Shown: piece by piece, positions 1 to 8,377 of the stretch
How positions within the stretch are numbered: the stretch's first letter is position 1
Layout: every line of letters starts with the position of its first letter
Source: Marinobacterium sp. xm-d-530
GTDB taxonomy: Bacteria; Pseudomonadota; Gammaproteobacteria; Pseudomonadales; Balneatricaceae
Reading direction: 5' to 3'
Length of the DNA: 18,937 nt
Assembly (NCBI GenBank): GCA_949499045.1
Contig: CATEEE010000067.1
Location: 1-18,937, forward strand
The notes under the pieces: model-generated
What the model saw: only the letters and a program-made list of their open reading frames with translations
What the model was told of the DNA's origin: nothing
Database searches by the model: none
Translations under genes and position numbers: made by a program

Positions 1-357
1 AATTACGGGCGTCGCTCCATCGCTGTAGTTCTGTCGGGTACCGGTTCTGATGGTACTCAAGGTTTCCGCGAAGTTCGCGATGCAGGTGGTATTACAATTG
101 CGCAACAGCCAGACTCTGCCAAGTATGACGGTATGCCTAATTCGGCTATTCGGGCGCGACTGGCTGACATTATTCTCTCGCCTGAAGAGATCGCTAATTA
201 TCTTTCTGACAGTCATCAACGCCCGGAAGTTATTAAATCAGGGGGTAAGGATGAGGAGACTGTTGTCTCGGTTGATACATTGATCGATCGTATTTTGACC
301 GATACCGGTCTTGATTTCCGTCAATATAAGCGCGCTACTATTGAGCGTCAGCTATAG
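1..357 (+). CDS. CheB-CheR-PAS fusion, 5' fragment: end of CheB methylesterase domain and start of CheR N-domain (partial, stops at in-frame TAG)
   Basis: The reading frame is open from base 1, so the gene starts left of the window. The first ~60 residues match the C-terminal part of a CheB methylesterase domain, with the SGTGSDG motif whose Asp (codon 49-51) corresponds to the catalytic Asp, followed by the AKYDGMPNSAI block. A linker of about 25 residues (EEIANYL to DEETVVSV) leads into the helical CheR N-terminal domain (VDTLIDRILTDTG, FRQYKRATIERQL). The frame ends at TAG 355-357 in the middle of that domain and continues in the same frame immediately afterwards. In this family CheB, CheR, coiled coil and PAS are normally one polypeptide that modifies or senses through methyl-accepting proteins. 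As read, this fragment would be a CheB-like protein with a useless CheR stub. Confidence 0.85.
   Translation, partial: NYGRRSIAVVLSGTGSDGTQGFREVRDAGGITIAQQPDSAKYDGMPNSAIRARLADIILSPEEIANYLSDSHQRPEVIKSGGKDEETVVSVDTLIDRILTDTGLDFRQYKRATIERQL
355..357 (+). other. In-frame TAG interrupting the CheB-CheR-PAS fusion
   Basis: The codons before (ATIERQL) and after (RRMSALRLSSIDDYF) the TAG are both in frame 1 and together make a normal CheR N-domain, so a single codon breaks the gene. One base change from a sense codon, for example CAG to TAG, would explain it (inference). TAG also ends the downstream part of this same gene at 2511 and the DUF2798 gene at 14778, so reassignment of TAG in this organism is unlikely. 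Remaining explanations are a real nonsense mutation, a sequencing error, suppressor or leaky readthrough, or reinitiation. Confidence 0.9.
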
Positions 358-363
358 CGACGC

Positions 364-2511
364 ATGTCTGCTCTTAGACTCAGTTCAATAGATGACTATT
401 TTGCTCATGTTGATAAAGATCCAGATGAGTTGGAACTTGTTCAGCGAAGTTTCTTAATCTCAGTAACAAGCTTTTTCCGTGATGAGGAGGCTTTTGAGTC
501 TTTAGGAAAGATGCTCGACAATATCATTAGTCAAGCAGAGCAATCTCGTTCTATCCGTATTTGGGTGCCAGCCTGTGCTACGGGCGAAGAAGCGTACACT
601 CTGGCAATCATGTTGGCTGAACGGCTTGGTGCGACTCTGAAAGGGTTTGAAGTGAAGATTTTTGCTACAGATCTTAATGAGCTTAATCTTGATATCGCTA
701 GACAAGGTATTTATGGCGATGCTTCGATCGAAAATCTGACACCCGCTATTCTAAGTACTTACTTTGAGCATGAAGGTAACAAATATCGAATCAAAAAGTG
801 GGTTCGAGAGATGTGTATGTTTGCTAAACACGATTTGGTGAAAGATCCATCTTTTCTTAGAATGAATCTAGTAAGTTGTCGCAACTTAATGATTTATTTA
901 GATAATTCACTTCAAGATCGTTTGGTTAATAATTTTCATTATGCTCTTAACCCGGGCGGTTACCTTTTCTTAGGCAAATCTGAATCCATTGGATCTTCGG
1001 GAGAAAAGCTTTTCGAGGCGGTCGATAAATCCAATAAATTATATAAGCGTAAATCTGGAGCGGTCTCCTTTGGTCGTTTCTCTTCTGCTCTTTCTAAAAA
1101 TATAAATGTGGCTGAGCCGATCAAAAGCGCAAATCATCACACACCTGCTCACCGAATCGAGGATAAGGTCGCTTCAGCACTGATTGAGAGCTTTGCGCCG
1201 CCAAGTATTCAGTTGAGTGACAATTTTCAACCTATTAAGTATTTCGGTGACATATCTCCGTACCTTAAAATCAATCCGGGTAAAGCTAATTTCGACATTG
1301 TGAGTTTGTCACACCCCCAAATTCAAACCGAGGTCCGGGCCCTTATTAACCGAGCCTCTAGGGGGGAGCACGACAAGATTGATCACATTGTGCGGTTCAA
1401 GTTTCCTGATGATGTGACCTCTACCGTTAATATCTCTATTCAGCGAGTGGTCGATAACATCAGTGAGGCACGTGCCTATATCATAAGCTTTAGTCGAATT
1501 ATTGAAACTTCAGTCGCTAATACTGATAACTTACCTAAAGCGTCAGCTGATGCCGGTGTTGTTGAGGAGTTGGAAGAAGAGCTCCAACGTACACGTGATC
1601 ACCTACAGGCCGTTGTCGAGGAGCTTGAAACCTCTAATGAAGAGTTACAGGCACTTAACGAGGAGTTGCAGGCTTCAACAGAAGAGTTGCAGGCATCGAA
1701 TGAGGAGCTTGAGACCACTAACGAGGAGTTGCAAGCTACTAACGAAGAGCTGACGACGGTCAACGACGAACTTCAAGCTAAATCAATTCTGTTAACCGAC
1801 AGTAATGAGACTCTTGTGAATATTCAGAGATCACTTGATATGGGCTTGATTGTGGTTGATAACGATCACCGTGTTGCTCGCTTTACTCCGCAGGCAGTTA
1901 GGTTGTTTGGAATACTGCCAGATGATGTGGGTCACAAACTCACTAAGTTGCCTCGTCACATTGATGTCCCAGATTTCGACAAACTACTTGATGAAGTTAT
2001 TCAGTCGGGTGCGCCTGTGCGTCGACAGCTAGATCGACAAGGTGAGAAGTATCTTATGAACATCAGTCCTTACCGTCGTGATCAGGGTATCATTTCTGGA
2101 GCGGTGCTTACCTTTACTGAAACCACCAAACTAAGCGAGTCGATTGATCACGCTTATTTAGTAGAGTCGATGTTAAACCAGGTAGGTAAAGCTATTGATC
2201 AAGGAATCATGATCATTAAACCGGGATTTGACAAAATCTTGTATGTTTCAGAACGGTTTGAACAGATTACAATGCGTACTTCTGATGTATTCCTGAGGGA
2301 CTCCGATACTTACTTAGATATTGTTGATCATAGTGACAGAGAGCGTGTCGTGGCTCAGTATAAAGATATTGAGTCGCAGGGCTGGGATTTGACTTACAGT
2401 ATTAAGCGCCGCGATGGAAGTGTCGTCAAGATCCATGACATTGCCAAACGTGAAACTGTTGATTCACATGATCATGATATTCTAACCTCAGTCATAACCG
2501 TCATAGAGTAG
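364..2511 (+). CDS. CheB-CheR-PAS fusion, 3' fragment: CheR methyltransferase, EEL-heptad coiled coil, two PAS domains
   Basis: 715 residues counted from ATG 364, which is really the conserved Met of the CheR RRM motif and has no good ribosome site. The rest of the CheR N-domain is followed by the S-adenosylmethionine-binding methyltransferase domain: I64-RIWVPACATGEE, FATDL, SCRNLMIYL (R173, N174) and NPGGYLFLGKSES. Residues ~400-480 form a long coiled coil of eight EEL heptads. A PAS domain (~486-590, PAS_10-like, ending GAVLTFTETT) and a second PAS domain (~600-712) follow. Many relatives carry a histidine kinase after the PAS domains; here the protein simply ends, followed by a strong terminator. 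It would methylate glutamates of a chemoreceptor-like partner. Loss of the start of the CheR N-domain makes a functional separate product doubtful, so the whole gene may be a pseudogene or a sequencing artefact. Confidence 0.85.
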   Translation: MSALRLSSIDDYFAHVDKDPDELELVQRSFLISVTSFFRDEEAFESLGKMLDNIISQAEQSRSIRIWVPACATGEEAYTLAIMLAERLGATLKGFEVKIFATDLNELNLDIARQGIYGDASIENLTPAILSTYFEHEGNKYRIKKWVREMCMFAKHDLVKDPSFLRMNLVSCRNLMIYLDNSLQDRLVNNFHYALNPGGYLFLGKSESIGSSGEKLFEAVDKSNKLYKRKSGAVSFGRFSSALSKNINVAEPIKSANHHTPAHRIEDKVASALIESFAPPSIQLSDNFQPIKYFGDISPYLKINPGKANFDIVSLSHPQIQTEVRALINRASRGEHDKIDHIVRFKFPDDVTSTVNISIQRVVDNISEARAYIISFSRIIETSVANTDNLPKASADAGVVEELEEELQRTRDHLQAVVEELETSNEELQALNEELQASTEELQASNEELETTNEELQATNEELTTVNDELQAKSILLTDSNETLVNIQRSLDMGLIVVDNDHRVARFTPQAVRLFGILPDDVGHKLTKLPRHIDVPDFDKLLDEVIQSGAPVRRQLDRQGEKYLMNISPYRRDQGIISGAVLTFTETTKLSESIDHAYLVESMLNQVGKAIDQGIMIIKPGFDKILYVSERFEQITMRTSDVFLRDSDTYLDIVDHSDRERVVAQYKDIESQGWDLTYSIKRRDGSVVKIHDIAKRETVDSHDHDILTSVITVIE
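1618..1785 (+). repeat. Eight imperfect 21-base tandem repeats encoding EEL heptads
   Basis: Eight consecutive 21-base units each encode a heptad of the type EELQASN (variants EELETSN, EELQALN, EELQAST, EELETTN, EELQATN, EELTTVN, DELQAKS). They form the coiled-coil linker between the CheR and PAS domains. Similar heptads are known in this family. The units differ mostly at third codon positions, so the repeat is old or under protein-level selection. It is a possible place for unit gain or loss. Confidence 0.85.
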
Positions 2512-2549
2512 TACTTGACTAATTAACCCTATGATTCTAAAACTGAAAG

Positions 2550-2573
2550 CCTCGGTTTAACCGAGGTTTTTTT
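2550..2573 (+). terminator. Strong intrinsic terminator after the CheB-CheR-PAS gene
   Basis: An 8-base perfect inverted repeat (CCTCGGTT, then T, then AACCGAGG; about six pairs with a five-base loop) is followed directly by seven T residues at 2567-2573. It sits 38 bases after the stop codon. Only 27 bases separate it from the next start, so the dsrE-like gene's promoter must overlap it. A possible one is TTGACT at 2515-2520 with TAAAAC 17 bases on, which would place the hairpin at the 5' end of that transcript; this is weak. Confidence 0.9.
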
Positions 2574-2600
2574 ATAACTAAAATAAAACAGGGTTTTATA

Positions 2601-3017
2601 ATGAAAAAAACACTCTTTCTTGCCACTGCTTTGATCTCATCGTCCGCTATCGCTGATACCCAACGTCTGGCTATTCATGTTGATGAAAACGATCCTAAGG
2701 TGATGAATTTAGCACTCAATAATGCGCAAAATGTTAAAGCTTACTATTCAGCGAAAGGCGATGATGTCATTGTGGAGCTAGTCGCTTATGGCCCTGGTTT
2801 AAACATGTATCTTGAAAACTCACCAGTAAAAGAGCGTTTAGAAACTCTGGGTATGGATGAGAGTTTCAAGTTTTCTGCTTGTAACAATACTTATACAAAA
2901 ATGAGCAAGAAAGCTGGTAAGGATCTAGTGTTGCTTAGTGAAGCCAAAAAAGTCCCTTCTGGTGTTGTCCGTCTAATGGAGCTACAGAAAGAGGGCTATG
3001 CGTACCTTCGCCCATAA
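2601..3017 (+). CDS. Secreted DsrE/DsrF-like family protein
   Basis: 138 residues. Residues 1-18 are a typical signal peptide (two Lys, hydrophobic stretch, cleavage likely after SAIA), so the mature protein is probably periplasmic. The rest matches the small periplasmic DsrE-like group: a repeated beta-alpha core (RLAIHVDENDP, ALNNAQNV, DDVIVELVAYGPGLNMYL) and one Cys, C94, in FSACNNT, the position conserved in the group. Cytoplasmic DsrE/TusD relatives carry sulfur on a Cys of this domain. Whether this protein handles sulfur is not shown by the sequence. It stands alone between a strong terminator upstream and a weak hairpin downstream. The start is the only ATG giving a signal peptide; the ribosome site (CAGGG) is weak and 8 bases off. 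Confidence 0.85.
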   Translation: MKKTLFLATALISSSAIADTQRLAIHVDENDPKVMNLALNNAQNVKAYYSAKGDDVIVELVAYGPGLNMYLENSPVKERLETLGMDESFKFSACNNTYTKMSKKAGKDLVLLSEAKKVPSGVVRLMELQKEGYAYLRP

Positions 3018-3026
3018 CACACACAC

Positions 3027-3042
3027 AGGGGCTTAGGCCCCT
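3027..3042 (+). terminator. GC-rich hairpin between dsrE-like gene and response regulator-kinase gene
   Basis: A perfect six-pair stem (AGGGGC, loop TTAG, GCCCCT) begins 10 bases after the dsrE-like stop. It is not followed by a T run, so it may only weaken transcription or protect the upstream mRNA end rather than terminate fully. It lies just before the start region of the next gene. Confidence 0.4.
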
Positions 3043-3057
3043 CTATTGAGACTTTGC

Positions 3058-4194
3058 ATGCAGCTTTTAATTGCTGATGACAGCCCGACCTTTAGGGCTC
3101 AACTTGAATTTGTAGCCAAGCAGGTTGGTCATACTCCCATCGTTTTTGAAAACGGTCATCAACTATGGGAGTACATTCAATCCAGTGGGCTGAACTCCTA
3201 TCTGATCTTACTGGATTGGGAGATGCCAGGTTTGTCTGGCCCTGAACTTTGTGAAAAAATTCGATTGGCTTATTCCCAACAAGCGATTCACATCATTCTT
3301 GTGACCAGTCGTGATGAGACTTCCAGTCTGGTTGATGGTCTCTCTTCTGGCGCTGATGATTATGTCACTAAACCTATTAATCGAGATGAGTTAGCGGCTC
3401 GTTTATCAGTAGGTCAACGTAATATTTTGCTTAGACAGCAGTTGTTACTGATTAATGAGCAGCGAATTGCCGCTGAAAAACTTGCCTCTGTGGCGCAGCT
3501 TGCCAGTGGGGCAGCACACGAGATCAACAACCCCTTATCCTTTGTGCGTTCCAATTTGGATTACTTCTCTAGCCAAACATCACTCCTATCCACATTAGAT
3601 CAATTGCTAGCATCCCCGGAAACCACACTGCCTCAGTTGAGAGATTGGATGAATCGCCATCACTTCTCTGAAGTAATCAATGATCTTGAAGAGTTATCCC
3701 GTGAGTCGATGCAGGGCGTTGTAAGGATTCAGTCGATTGTTGAGGGTTTGCTCAAATTCAACTCAGAACATGGTTTGCAGCGCCAATCTATTGATTTAAG
3801 GCCATTGTTGAGTCAGCTTTTACCCGAGGGAGCCACCTTATCTCTTCCAGAGGCACTATTTGTCATGGCGGATCCTAAACAGCTTGAAAAGATGTTTGCT
3901 GCAGTAATCGATAACGCTGTTTTGGCGTCTGATGAAGCTAAAGATGTAAAAATACAGGGTCGTCTATTGGGTGATGAGGTAGAGATATCGATCAAAGACA
4001 GCGGTGTCGGCATGAGTGCTGAGCAAAAAGCCAGGGCATTTGACCCTTTTTACACCACCCGTCCAGTCGGTTCAGGATTGGGGCTGGGCTTAAGTTTGGC
4101 GCAAGGGATTGCTCGACAGCATAATGCTGAATTATCTCTGGATAGCCATTTGGGTATTGGTACTTCCGTTATCTATCGTTGCCATGCTTCCTAA
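3058..4194 (+). CDS. Response regulator-histidine kinase (REC domain followed by HisKA and HATPase)
   Basis: 378 residues from ATG 3058. Residues 1-120 are a receiver domain with the acidic pair D7-D8, phospho-acceptor D53 (LLDWEMPG), T83 and K105. A helical linker leads to the dimerisation/phosphoacceptor box with H154 in AAHEINNPL, and a C-terminal ATPase domain with the N box (IDNAVLASDEA), DSGVGM, FDPFYTT and GSGLGLGLSLAQ. There is no sensor or membrane segment, so it is a cytoplasmic kinase whose input is the receiver domain. A TTG at 3046 would add four residues; I prefer ATG 3058 because receiver domains normally start so, with GAG 7 bases upstream. The stop overlaps the next gene's start by 11 bases. 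Its partner is not visible here. Confidence 0.9.
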   Translation: MQLLIADDSPTFRAQLEFVAKQVGHTPIVFENGHQLWEYIQSSGLNSYLILLDWEMPGLSGPELCEKIRLAYSQQAIHIILVTSRDETSSLVDGLSSGADDYVTKPINRDELAARLSVGQRNILLRQQLLLINEQRIAAEKLASVAQLASGAAHEINNPLSFVRSNLDYFSSQTSLLSTLDQLLASPETTLPQLRDWMNRHHFSEVINDLEELSRESMQGVVRIQSIVEGLLKFNSEHGLQRQSIDLRPLLSQLLPEGATLSLPEALFVMADPKQLEKMFAAVIDNAVLASDEAKDVKIQGRLLGDEVEISIKDSGVGMSAEQKARAFDPFYTTRPVGSGLGLGLSLAQGIARQHNAELSLDSHLGIGTSVIYRCHAS

Positions 4195-4921
4195 AGAGAT
4201 CTATCGGGGCCATGATGAGTTTGGCACTGTCCTAGTTTTAGATGACGGCAACTGTCGTTATTTAAGCTTTGGTGAGACCGATGAGCAGAGCTGTATCATT
4301 AAGCAGTCCCCTGAAGTGCCTCAGTATGCCTTTATAAGAGCAATGCTCTATCCTCTGTTGTTTCTTTCCCCTAATCGCGCTCTGTCACTGGGGTTAGGTG
4401 CCGGTTCACTTAACGGAGCGCTGCACTCTATTTTGCCCAACGTGAAACAAGATATTGTTGAGATAAGCCCTGAAGTCGTTGAGGTGGCTCACAAATATTT
4501 TTACTTGCCCCGTTCGAAACGAATCAACATTGAAGTGTCTGATGCCTACGAATATCTTCAAGGTCCAGCTAAACGAAAGTTTGATCTGATCACGGCAGAT
4601 CTTTACACCTCAGAAGGGTTAAATGAGATTCAAGTTGAAGCCGTCTTCATTGATGCTGCTCTTGCTAGGCTGACACAAAAGGGGTGGTTGGTACTGAACT
4701 GCTGGAGTGATCATCGTGAGGTGCAAATTTTAGATACTTTGCGTGAGCGATTCGACTCTATTTTCAGTTGCACCACAGGGGATGGAAACTGGGTTCTATT
4801 CGCAACAAACGGACCGGTTGATGTCAGTAGCGCTCAAATGAAGAGTCGAGTCAAAGAGTTGAGTTCGCGTGCTGGCTTCGCCATGAATACGATCGCAAAA
4901 CGAGTCAGGCAAATCGTCTAA
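4184..4921 (+). CDS. Spermidine-synthase-like methyltransferase-fold protein with altered active-site motifs
   Basis: 245 residues from ATG 4184. A short N-terminal part (DEFGTVLVLDDGNCRYLSFG) and a Rossmann-like core match the spermidine/spermine synthase family: LSLGLGAGSLNGAL stands where SpeE has GGGDGG, EISPEVVEVAHKYF where SpeE has the ELDP acid, and ITADLYTSEG where SpeE has VDSxDP. The glycine loop lacks its Asp, and only one Asp (D139) of the substrate motif is kept, so true putrescine aminopropyltransferase activity is doubtful. Gammaproteobacterial relatives of this kind are commonly called spermidine synthase-like without proof. The start overlaps the kinase stop by 11 bases with no clear ribosome site, which suggests translational coupling. 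It is followed 57 bases later by recC, with no terminator between. Confidence 0.75.
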   Translation: MLPKEIYRGHDEFGTVLVLDDGNCRYLSFGETDEQSCIIKQSPEVPQYAFIRAMLYPLLFLSPNRALSLGLGAGSLNGALHSILPNVKQDIVEISPEVVEVAHKYFYLPRSKRINIEVSDAYEYLQGPAKRKFDLITADLYTSEGLNEIQVEAVFIDAALARLTQKGWLVLNCWSDHREVQILDTLRERFDSIFSCTTGDGNWVLFATNGPVDVSSAQMKSRVKELSSRAGFAMNTIAKRVRQIV

Positions 4922-4978
4922 ATGCTTGTTTTTTCTATCCTGATTGAGACAATGGGTGATCTTAAACAGGAAGAGTGA

Positions 4979-7900
4979 ATGGATCAGACACACACCAGTC
5001 AAAACCGACCAGAACCAGGTTTGGTCATGCTTCACTCCAACCGCCAAGAGACTCTAAAGTCCGTATTGGTCGAGTGGCTTTCTAATCATCCCCTGGGTCT
5101 TTTCGATAAAGAGGAGATGCTGGTTCAGAGTAACGGTATTGGGCAGTGGATTAAGTTCGCTTTAGCTGAAGATGAAGAGCAGGGCGGGGTTGGTATATCG
5201 GCAAATATTCAATTCTCTCTCCCTTCCATGTTCATTTGGCGCGCCTATCGATCTGTTCTGGGTGAAGAGGCGGTCCCTAAAGTCTCCCCGTTTGATAAAC
5301 CTCGACTCAGCTGGCGTCTATTTCGATTGTTGAATCGACTGCCCCAAACAGCCCCATTCGAACCTCTTAATCAGTTTCTTAAGGATGACTCAGATCAACA
5401 GCGGCGTTGGCAATTGGCTCAACAGTTGGCGGATCTCTACGATCAATATCAGATCTATCGTGGTGATTGGTTGAATCATTGGAAGCAGGGTGGCCATGAG
5501 GTTTTTGATGCCCAAAACCGCTCACTGCCACTCTCTGCTGAAGATCTCTGGCAGTCGTTGTTATGGCAAATAGTCTGTGCGGATTTAGAAGATGAACAGT
5601 CTCTCTCTCGGCCAGACGTCCATCAGCGCTTTATTGAGCACTGTGCCAAGGGTCAGGTTAATCGATCAAAACTACCCAAACGACTTGTTATATTCGGTGT
5701 CTCATCACTCCCCAAACAAGCGCTAGAGGCGATTGATGCCTTATCACAACATGTGCAAATTCTTTTCTGTGTTCTTAACCCATGTAAGCATTACTGGGCC
5801 GACATTATCGATGGTCGAGACCTATTAACGGCCAAGAATCGAAGGCAGTTAGATAAGCCAGCCGAGGATCTATTCACACTTGAACCCTCATCCCAGCCAC
5901 TACTAGCCGCTTGGGGTAAACAGGGCCGCGATTTTGTTCGTCTATTGGATCTCTATGATGAGAGTCGATCTTTTCAGAGTCAGTTTGGTTTAAATCGTAT
6001 TGATCTTTTTGATGATGAAGCGAAACCCAGTACTCTGTTGCAGCAAATACAGCACGGCATTTTAGAATTGGAGGCACCTCAGTTTGAACGCATGTCGTTA
6101 AACAGTGGGGATCGTTCTTTGCGATTTGTTGAGGCTTATAGTGCGCAACGTGAAGTCGACATTCTGCAAGATCAATTGATCAGTGCGTTGCATGATGATC
6201 CGACTTTACGACCACGAGATATTTTGGTGATGGTGCCAAATGTCGATGACTATCGTGCACAAATCGAGAGTGTGTTCGGTCGACTCTCTTTCAACGATGA
6301 GCGGTTTATTCCCTTTTCCATCAGCGATCAAAGCCGTGCCTCTTCACACCCACTGATCAGTGCACTTGAGAAAGTATTAACCTTAAACACCCAGCGAATG
6401 GGGGTTACGGTACTTTTTGAGTTACTGGATATACCCTCTATACGGCGCAAGTTCCAATTTGATAGCGGCTCATTATCAGTACTTCAAGATTGGATCAATG
6501 ATGCCGGGGTACGATGGGGGTTAAACGCTCAGCATCGATCTTTATTGGGCGTCACAACCGGGATAGAGCAAAACTCTTGGTTATTTGGGCTGCGTCGATT
6601 GTTAGCTGGATATGCCCTAGGTGAATCTGAGGGCGTGAGGGGGGTGGTTCCTCTTGCGTCAGTCAAAGTTGTCAGTGCGAATGCTGTAGGGTCGCTCGCT
6701 CGACTGTTAAGAGTGCTCTCTGATTGGTCTCTTTTCATTGAGGGTAACCATAGGCTTGATCTTTGGGTGGAGCGAATCGAGTCTCTGATGACGCAACTTT
6801 TTGATTGCATCGAACCTGATGAGCAGATGATAGAGGCGTCATTATTGGCTGAGCTCAAGTCGATACAAGAGAGAGCCAACTCTGCAGAGGTGCAAGAAAA
6901 TCTGCCTATCCATCTCTTCAGTCAGCTTCTTATTGATGCTTTAGATGCCCCCGATCTTAACCGTCGATTTATGTCGGGCGGAGTCACCTTTGCCACACTC
7001 ATGCCGATGCGTGCTATACCGTTTCGGCGTATCTATTTGCTAGGCATGCAAGATGGCGCGTATCCTCGACCACAAGTGAGAAATGACTTTGACTTAATGG
7101 CGCGTACCACACTATTTAGGCCAGGTGATCGCTCAAGACGGGACGACGATCGATACCTTTTCCTTGAAGCGTTACTCTCAGCGAGAGAGTCTTTATCAAT
7201 CAGTTGGGTGGGGCGCAGTGCGATCGATAACAGTGTGCGACCTCCTTCAGTTTTGGTGGCTCAACTACGTGATTTTATTGATGCTCATTGGGTTGGCGTC
7301 GACCAGAAAGGGGCGGTCTTAGATCATTTAACCGAAAAGCACCCTTTGCAGCCTTTCGCACAACTCTATTTTGATCAAAACGCCTCTTTGAATACCTTTG
7401 CCCATGAGTGGGTAGCCGTTCACCAGGCAGGGGCAAAAGTGATGACTGTGTCGTCCTCGCCCCAGAAGGAGCTGCAGATCAATATAGAGGATCTAAATCG
7501 CTTCTACAAAGCACCTGCTCGACACTATTACCATTCCCTTATTGGCACTTCATTGACCTTGCCGAAAGAGCAGTCGCTTGAGAGCGAGCCCTTTGTTATT
7601 TCTAAGCTTGATGATCATCAGCTCAAGTCGTTGTCATTGGAGTTGTTAGGATACCCAAATAGAGAGGAGCGCGAGGTCAAAATAGAGTCGGTTGTCGATC
7701 GATTAAAAGATCTAGGCACCTTACCTTGGGGAGGGTTTGCTGATAAGCCTGTAAGAGCTTTAAAGAGTCATCTTGTATCCGTCTGTCGGCATCTTGATTG
7801 GCTCTCTGAGCGATATGATTGGCAACAACACGACAGTCTCAAACTCAATCTGGCATTGAATTGGGTGACGATTACCGGTGAAAGTGGAGCTCTATATCAG

Positions 7901-8377
7901 GTAGAAAGTCAGTGGGCATCTATTGTTACGTCCAGTGGGGCTGTTACAGAAAAAGGGACCGTCAAACATGATCGCATGTTGGGAAGTTGGCCAAAACATC
8001 TTCTTTTGAATGCCTGTTTGGGCCCGACGACGACGTATTTCATAGGTCCTGATGCCGTGACCTATCTTAATGTTATGGATTCCAACGAGTCGACCCGCTT
8101 GATGGAAGAGTTAGTTCAAGCGCGTCTAGATATGCTAGAGGCTCCAAAACCAATTGCGGCTAGAACCTCACTTGCACTCATGACAAAAGGTGAGTCACAA
8201 GCTGCCACGGTGTTTGAGGGTGAGTTCACCTTCAACGAACTGCAGCGTGAGCCTGAGTTGGCTCAACTGTGGGAAAGTTTTGAACAGATAAAAGAGGCTG
8301 GGTTAGCAGAATATGCTGCGCGTCTTTACTCTCCTCTGATTGATTACAGTGATATTTGGCGCGAGGGTAGCCGATGA
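4979..8377 (+). CDS. recC: RecBCD enzyme subunit RecC (exodeoxyribonuclease V gamma chain)
   Basis: 1132 residues, close to E. coli RecC (1122). RecC is the inactive helicase-fold subunit that splits the duplex, holds the channels and recognises Chi. Sequence blocks match E. coli closely: SNGIGQWIKFALAE near the N terminus, SAQREVDILQDQLI, DDPTLRPRDILVMVPNVDDY, PFSISDQS, and DDRYLFLEALLSARESL with SVLVAQLRDFID. Canonical Walker motifs are absent, as expected. ATG 4979 has AGGAAG five bases upstream. The stop overlaps the recB start (ATGA), so RecC and RecB are made in a coupled way. E. coli has ptrA between recC and recB; here there is none. Confidence 0.95.
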   Translation: MDQTHTSQNRPEPGLVMLHSNRQETLKSVLVEWLSNHPLGLFDKEEMLVQSNGIGQWIKFALAEDEEQGGVGISANIQFSLPSMFIWRAYRSVLGEEAVPKVSPFDKPRLSWRLFRLLNRLPQTAPFEPLNQFLKDDSDQQRRWQLAQQLADLYDQYQIYRGDWLNHWKQGGHEVFDAQNRSLPLSAEDLWQSLLWQIVCADLEDEQSLSRPDVHQRFIEHCAKGQVNRSKLPKRLVIFGVSSLPKQALEAIDALSQHVQILFCVLNPCKHYWADIIDGRDLLTAKNRRQLDKPAEDLFTLEPSSQPLLAAWGKQGRDFVRLLDLYDESRSFQSQFGLNRIDLFDDEAKPSTLLQQIQHGILELEAPQFERMSLNSGDRSLRFVEAYSAQREVDILQDQLISALHDDPTLRPRDILVMVPNVDDYRAQIESVFGRLSFNDERFIPFSISDQSRASSHPLISALEKVLTLNTQRMGVTVLFELLDIPSIRRKFQFDSGSLSVLQDWINDAGVRWGLNAQHRSLLGVTTGIEQNSWLFGLRRLLAGYALGESEGVRGVVPLASVKVVSANAVGSLARLLRVLSDWSLFIEGNHRLDLWVERIESLMTQLFDCIEPDEQMIEASLLAELKSIQERANSAEVQENLPIHLFSQLLIDALDAPDLNRRFMSGGVTFATLMPMRAIPFRRIYLLGMQDGAYPRPQVRNDFDLMARTTLFRPGDRSRRDDDRYLFLEALLSARESLSISWVGRSAIDNSVRPPSVLVAQLRDFIDAHWVGVDQKGAVLDHLTEKHPLQPFAQLYFDQNASLNTFAHEWVAVHQAGAKVMTVSSSPQKELQINIEDLNRFYKAPARHYYHSLIGTSLTLPKEQSLESEPFVISKLDDHQLKSLSLELLGYPNREEREVKIESVVDRLKDLGTLPWGGFADKPVRALKSHLVSVCRHLDWLSERYDWQQHDSLKLNLALNWVTITGESGALYQVESQWASIVTSSGAVTEKGTVKHDRMLGSWPKHLLLNACLGPTTTYFIGPDAVTYLNVMDSNESTRLMEELVQARLDMLEAPKPIAARTSLALMTKGESQAATVFEGEFTFNELQREPELAQLWESFEQIKEAGLAEYAARLYSPLIDYSDIWREGSR

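Noticed and set aside
355..357. TAG as a reassigned sense codon or pyrrolysine.
   Set aside because: TAG serves as the ordinary stop at 2509-2511 and 14778-14780, and the gene is not of a pyrrolysine-using family.
3046..3057. TTG 3046 as start of the response regulator-kinase.
   Set aside because: Adds only four residues before a standard receiver start; ATG 3058 has a plausible GAG at 7 bases.
4109..4183. An in-frame upstream extension of the spermidine-synthase-like gene (TTG 4109 or ATG 4124) that would add a hydrophobic, membrane-like segment.
   Set aside because: The segment is the end of the kinase ATPase domain read in another frame, has no ribosome site, and the family core begins after ATG 4184.
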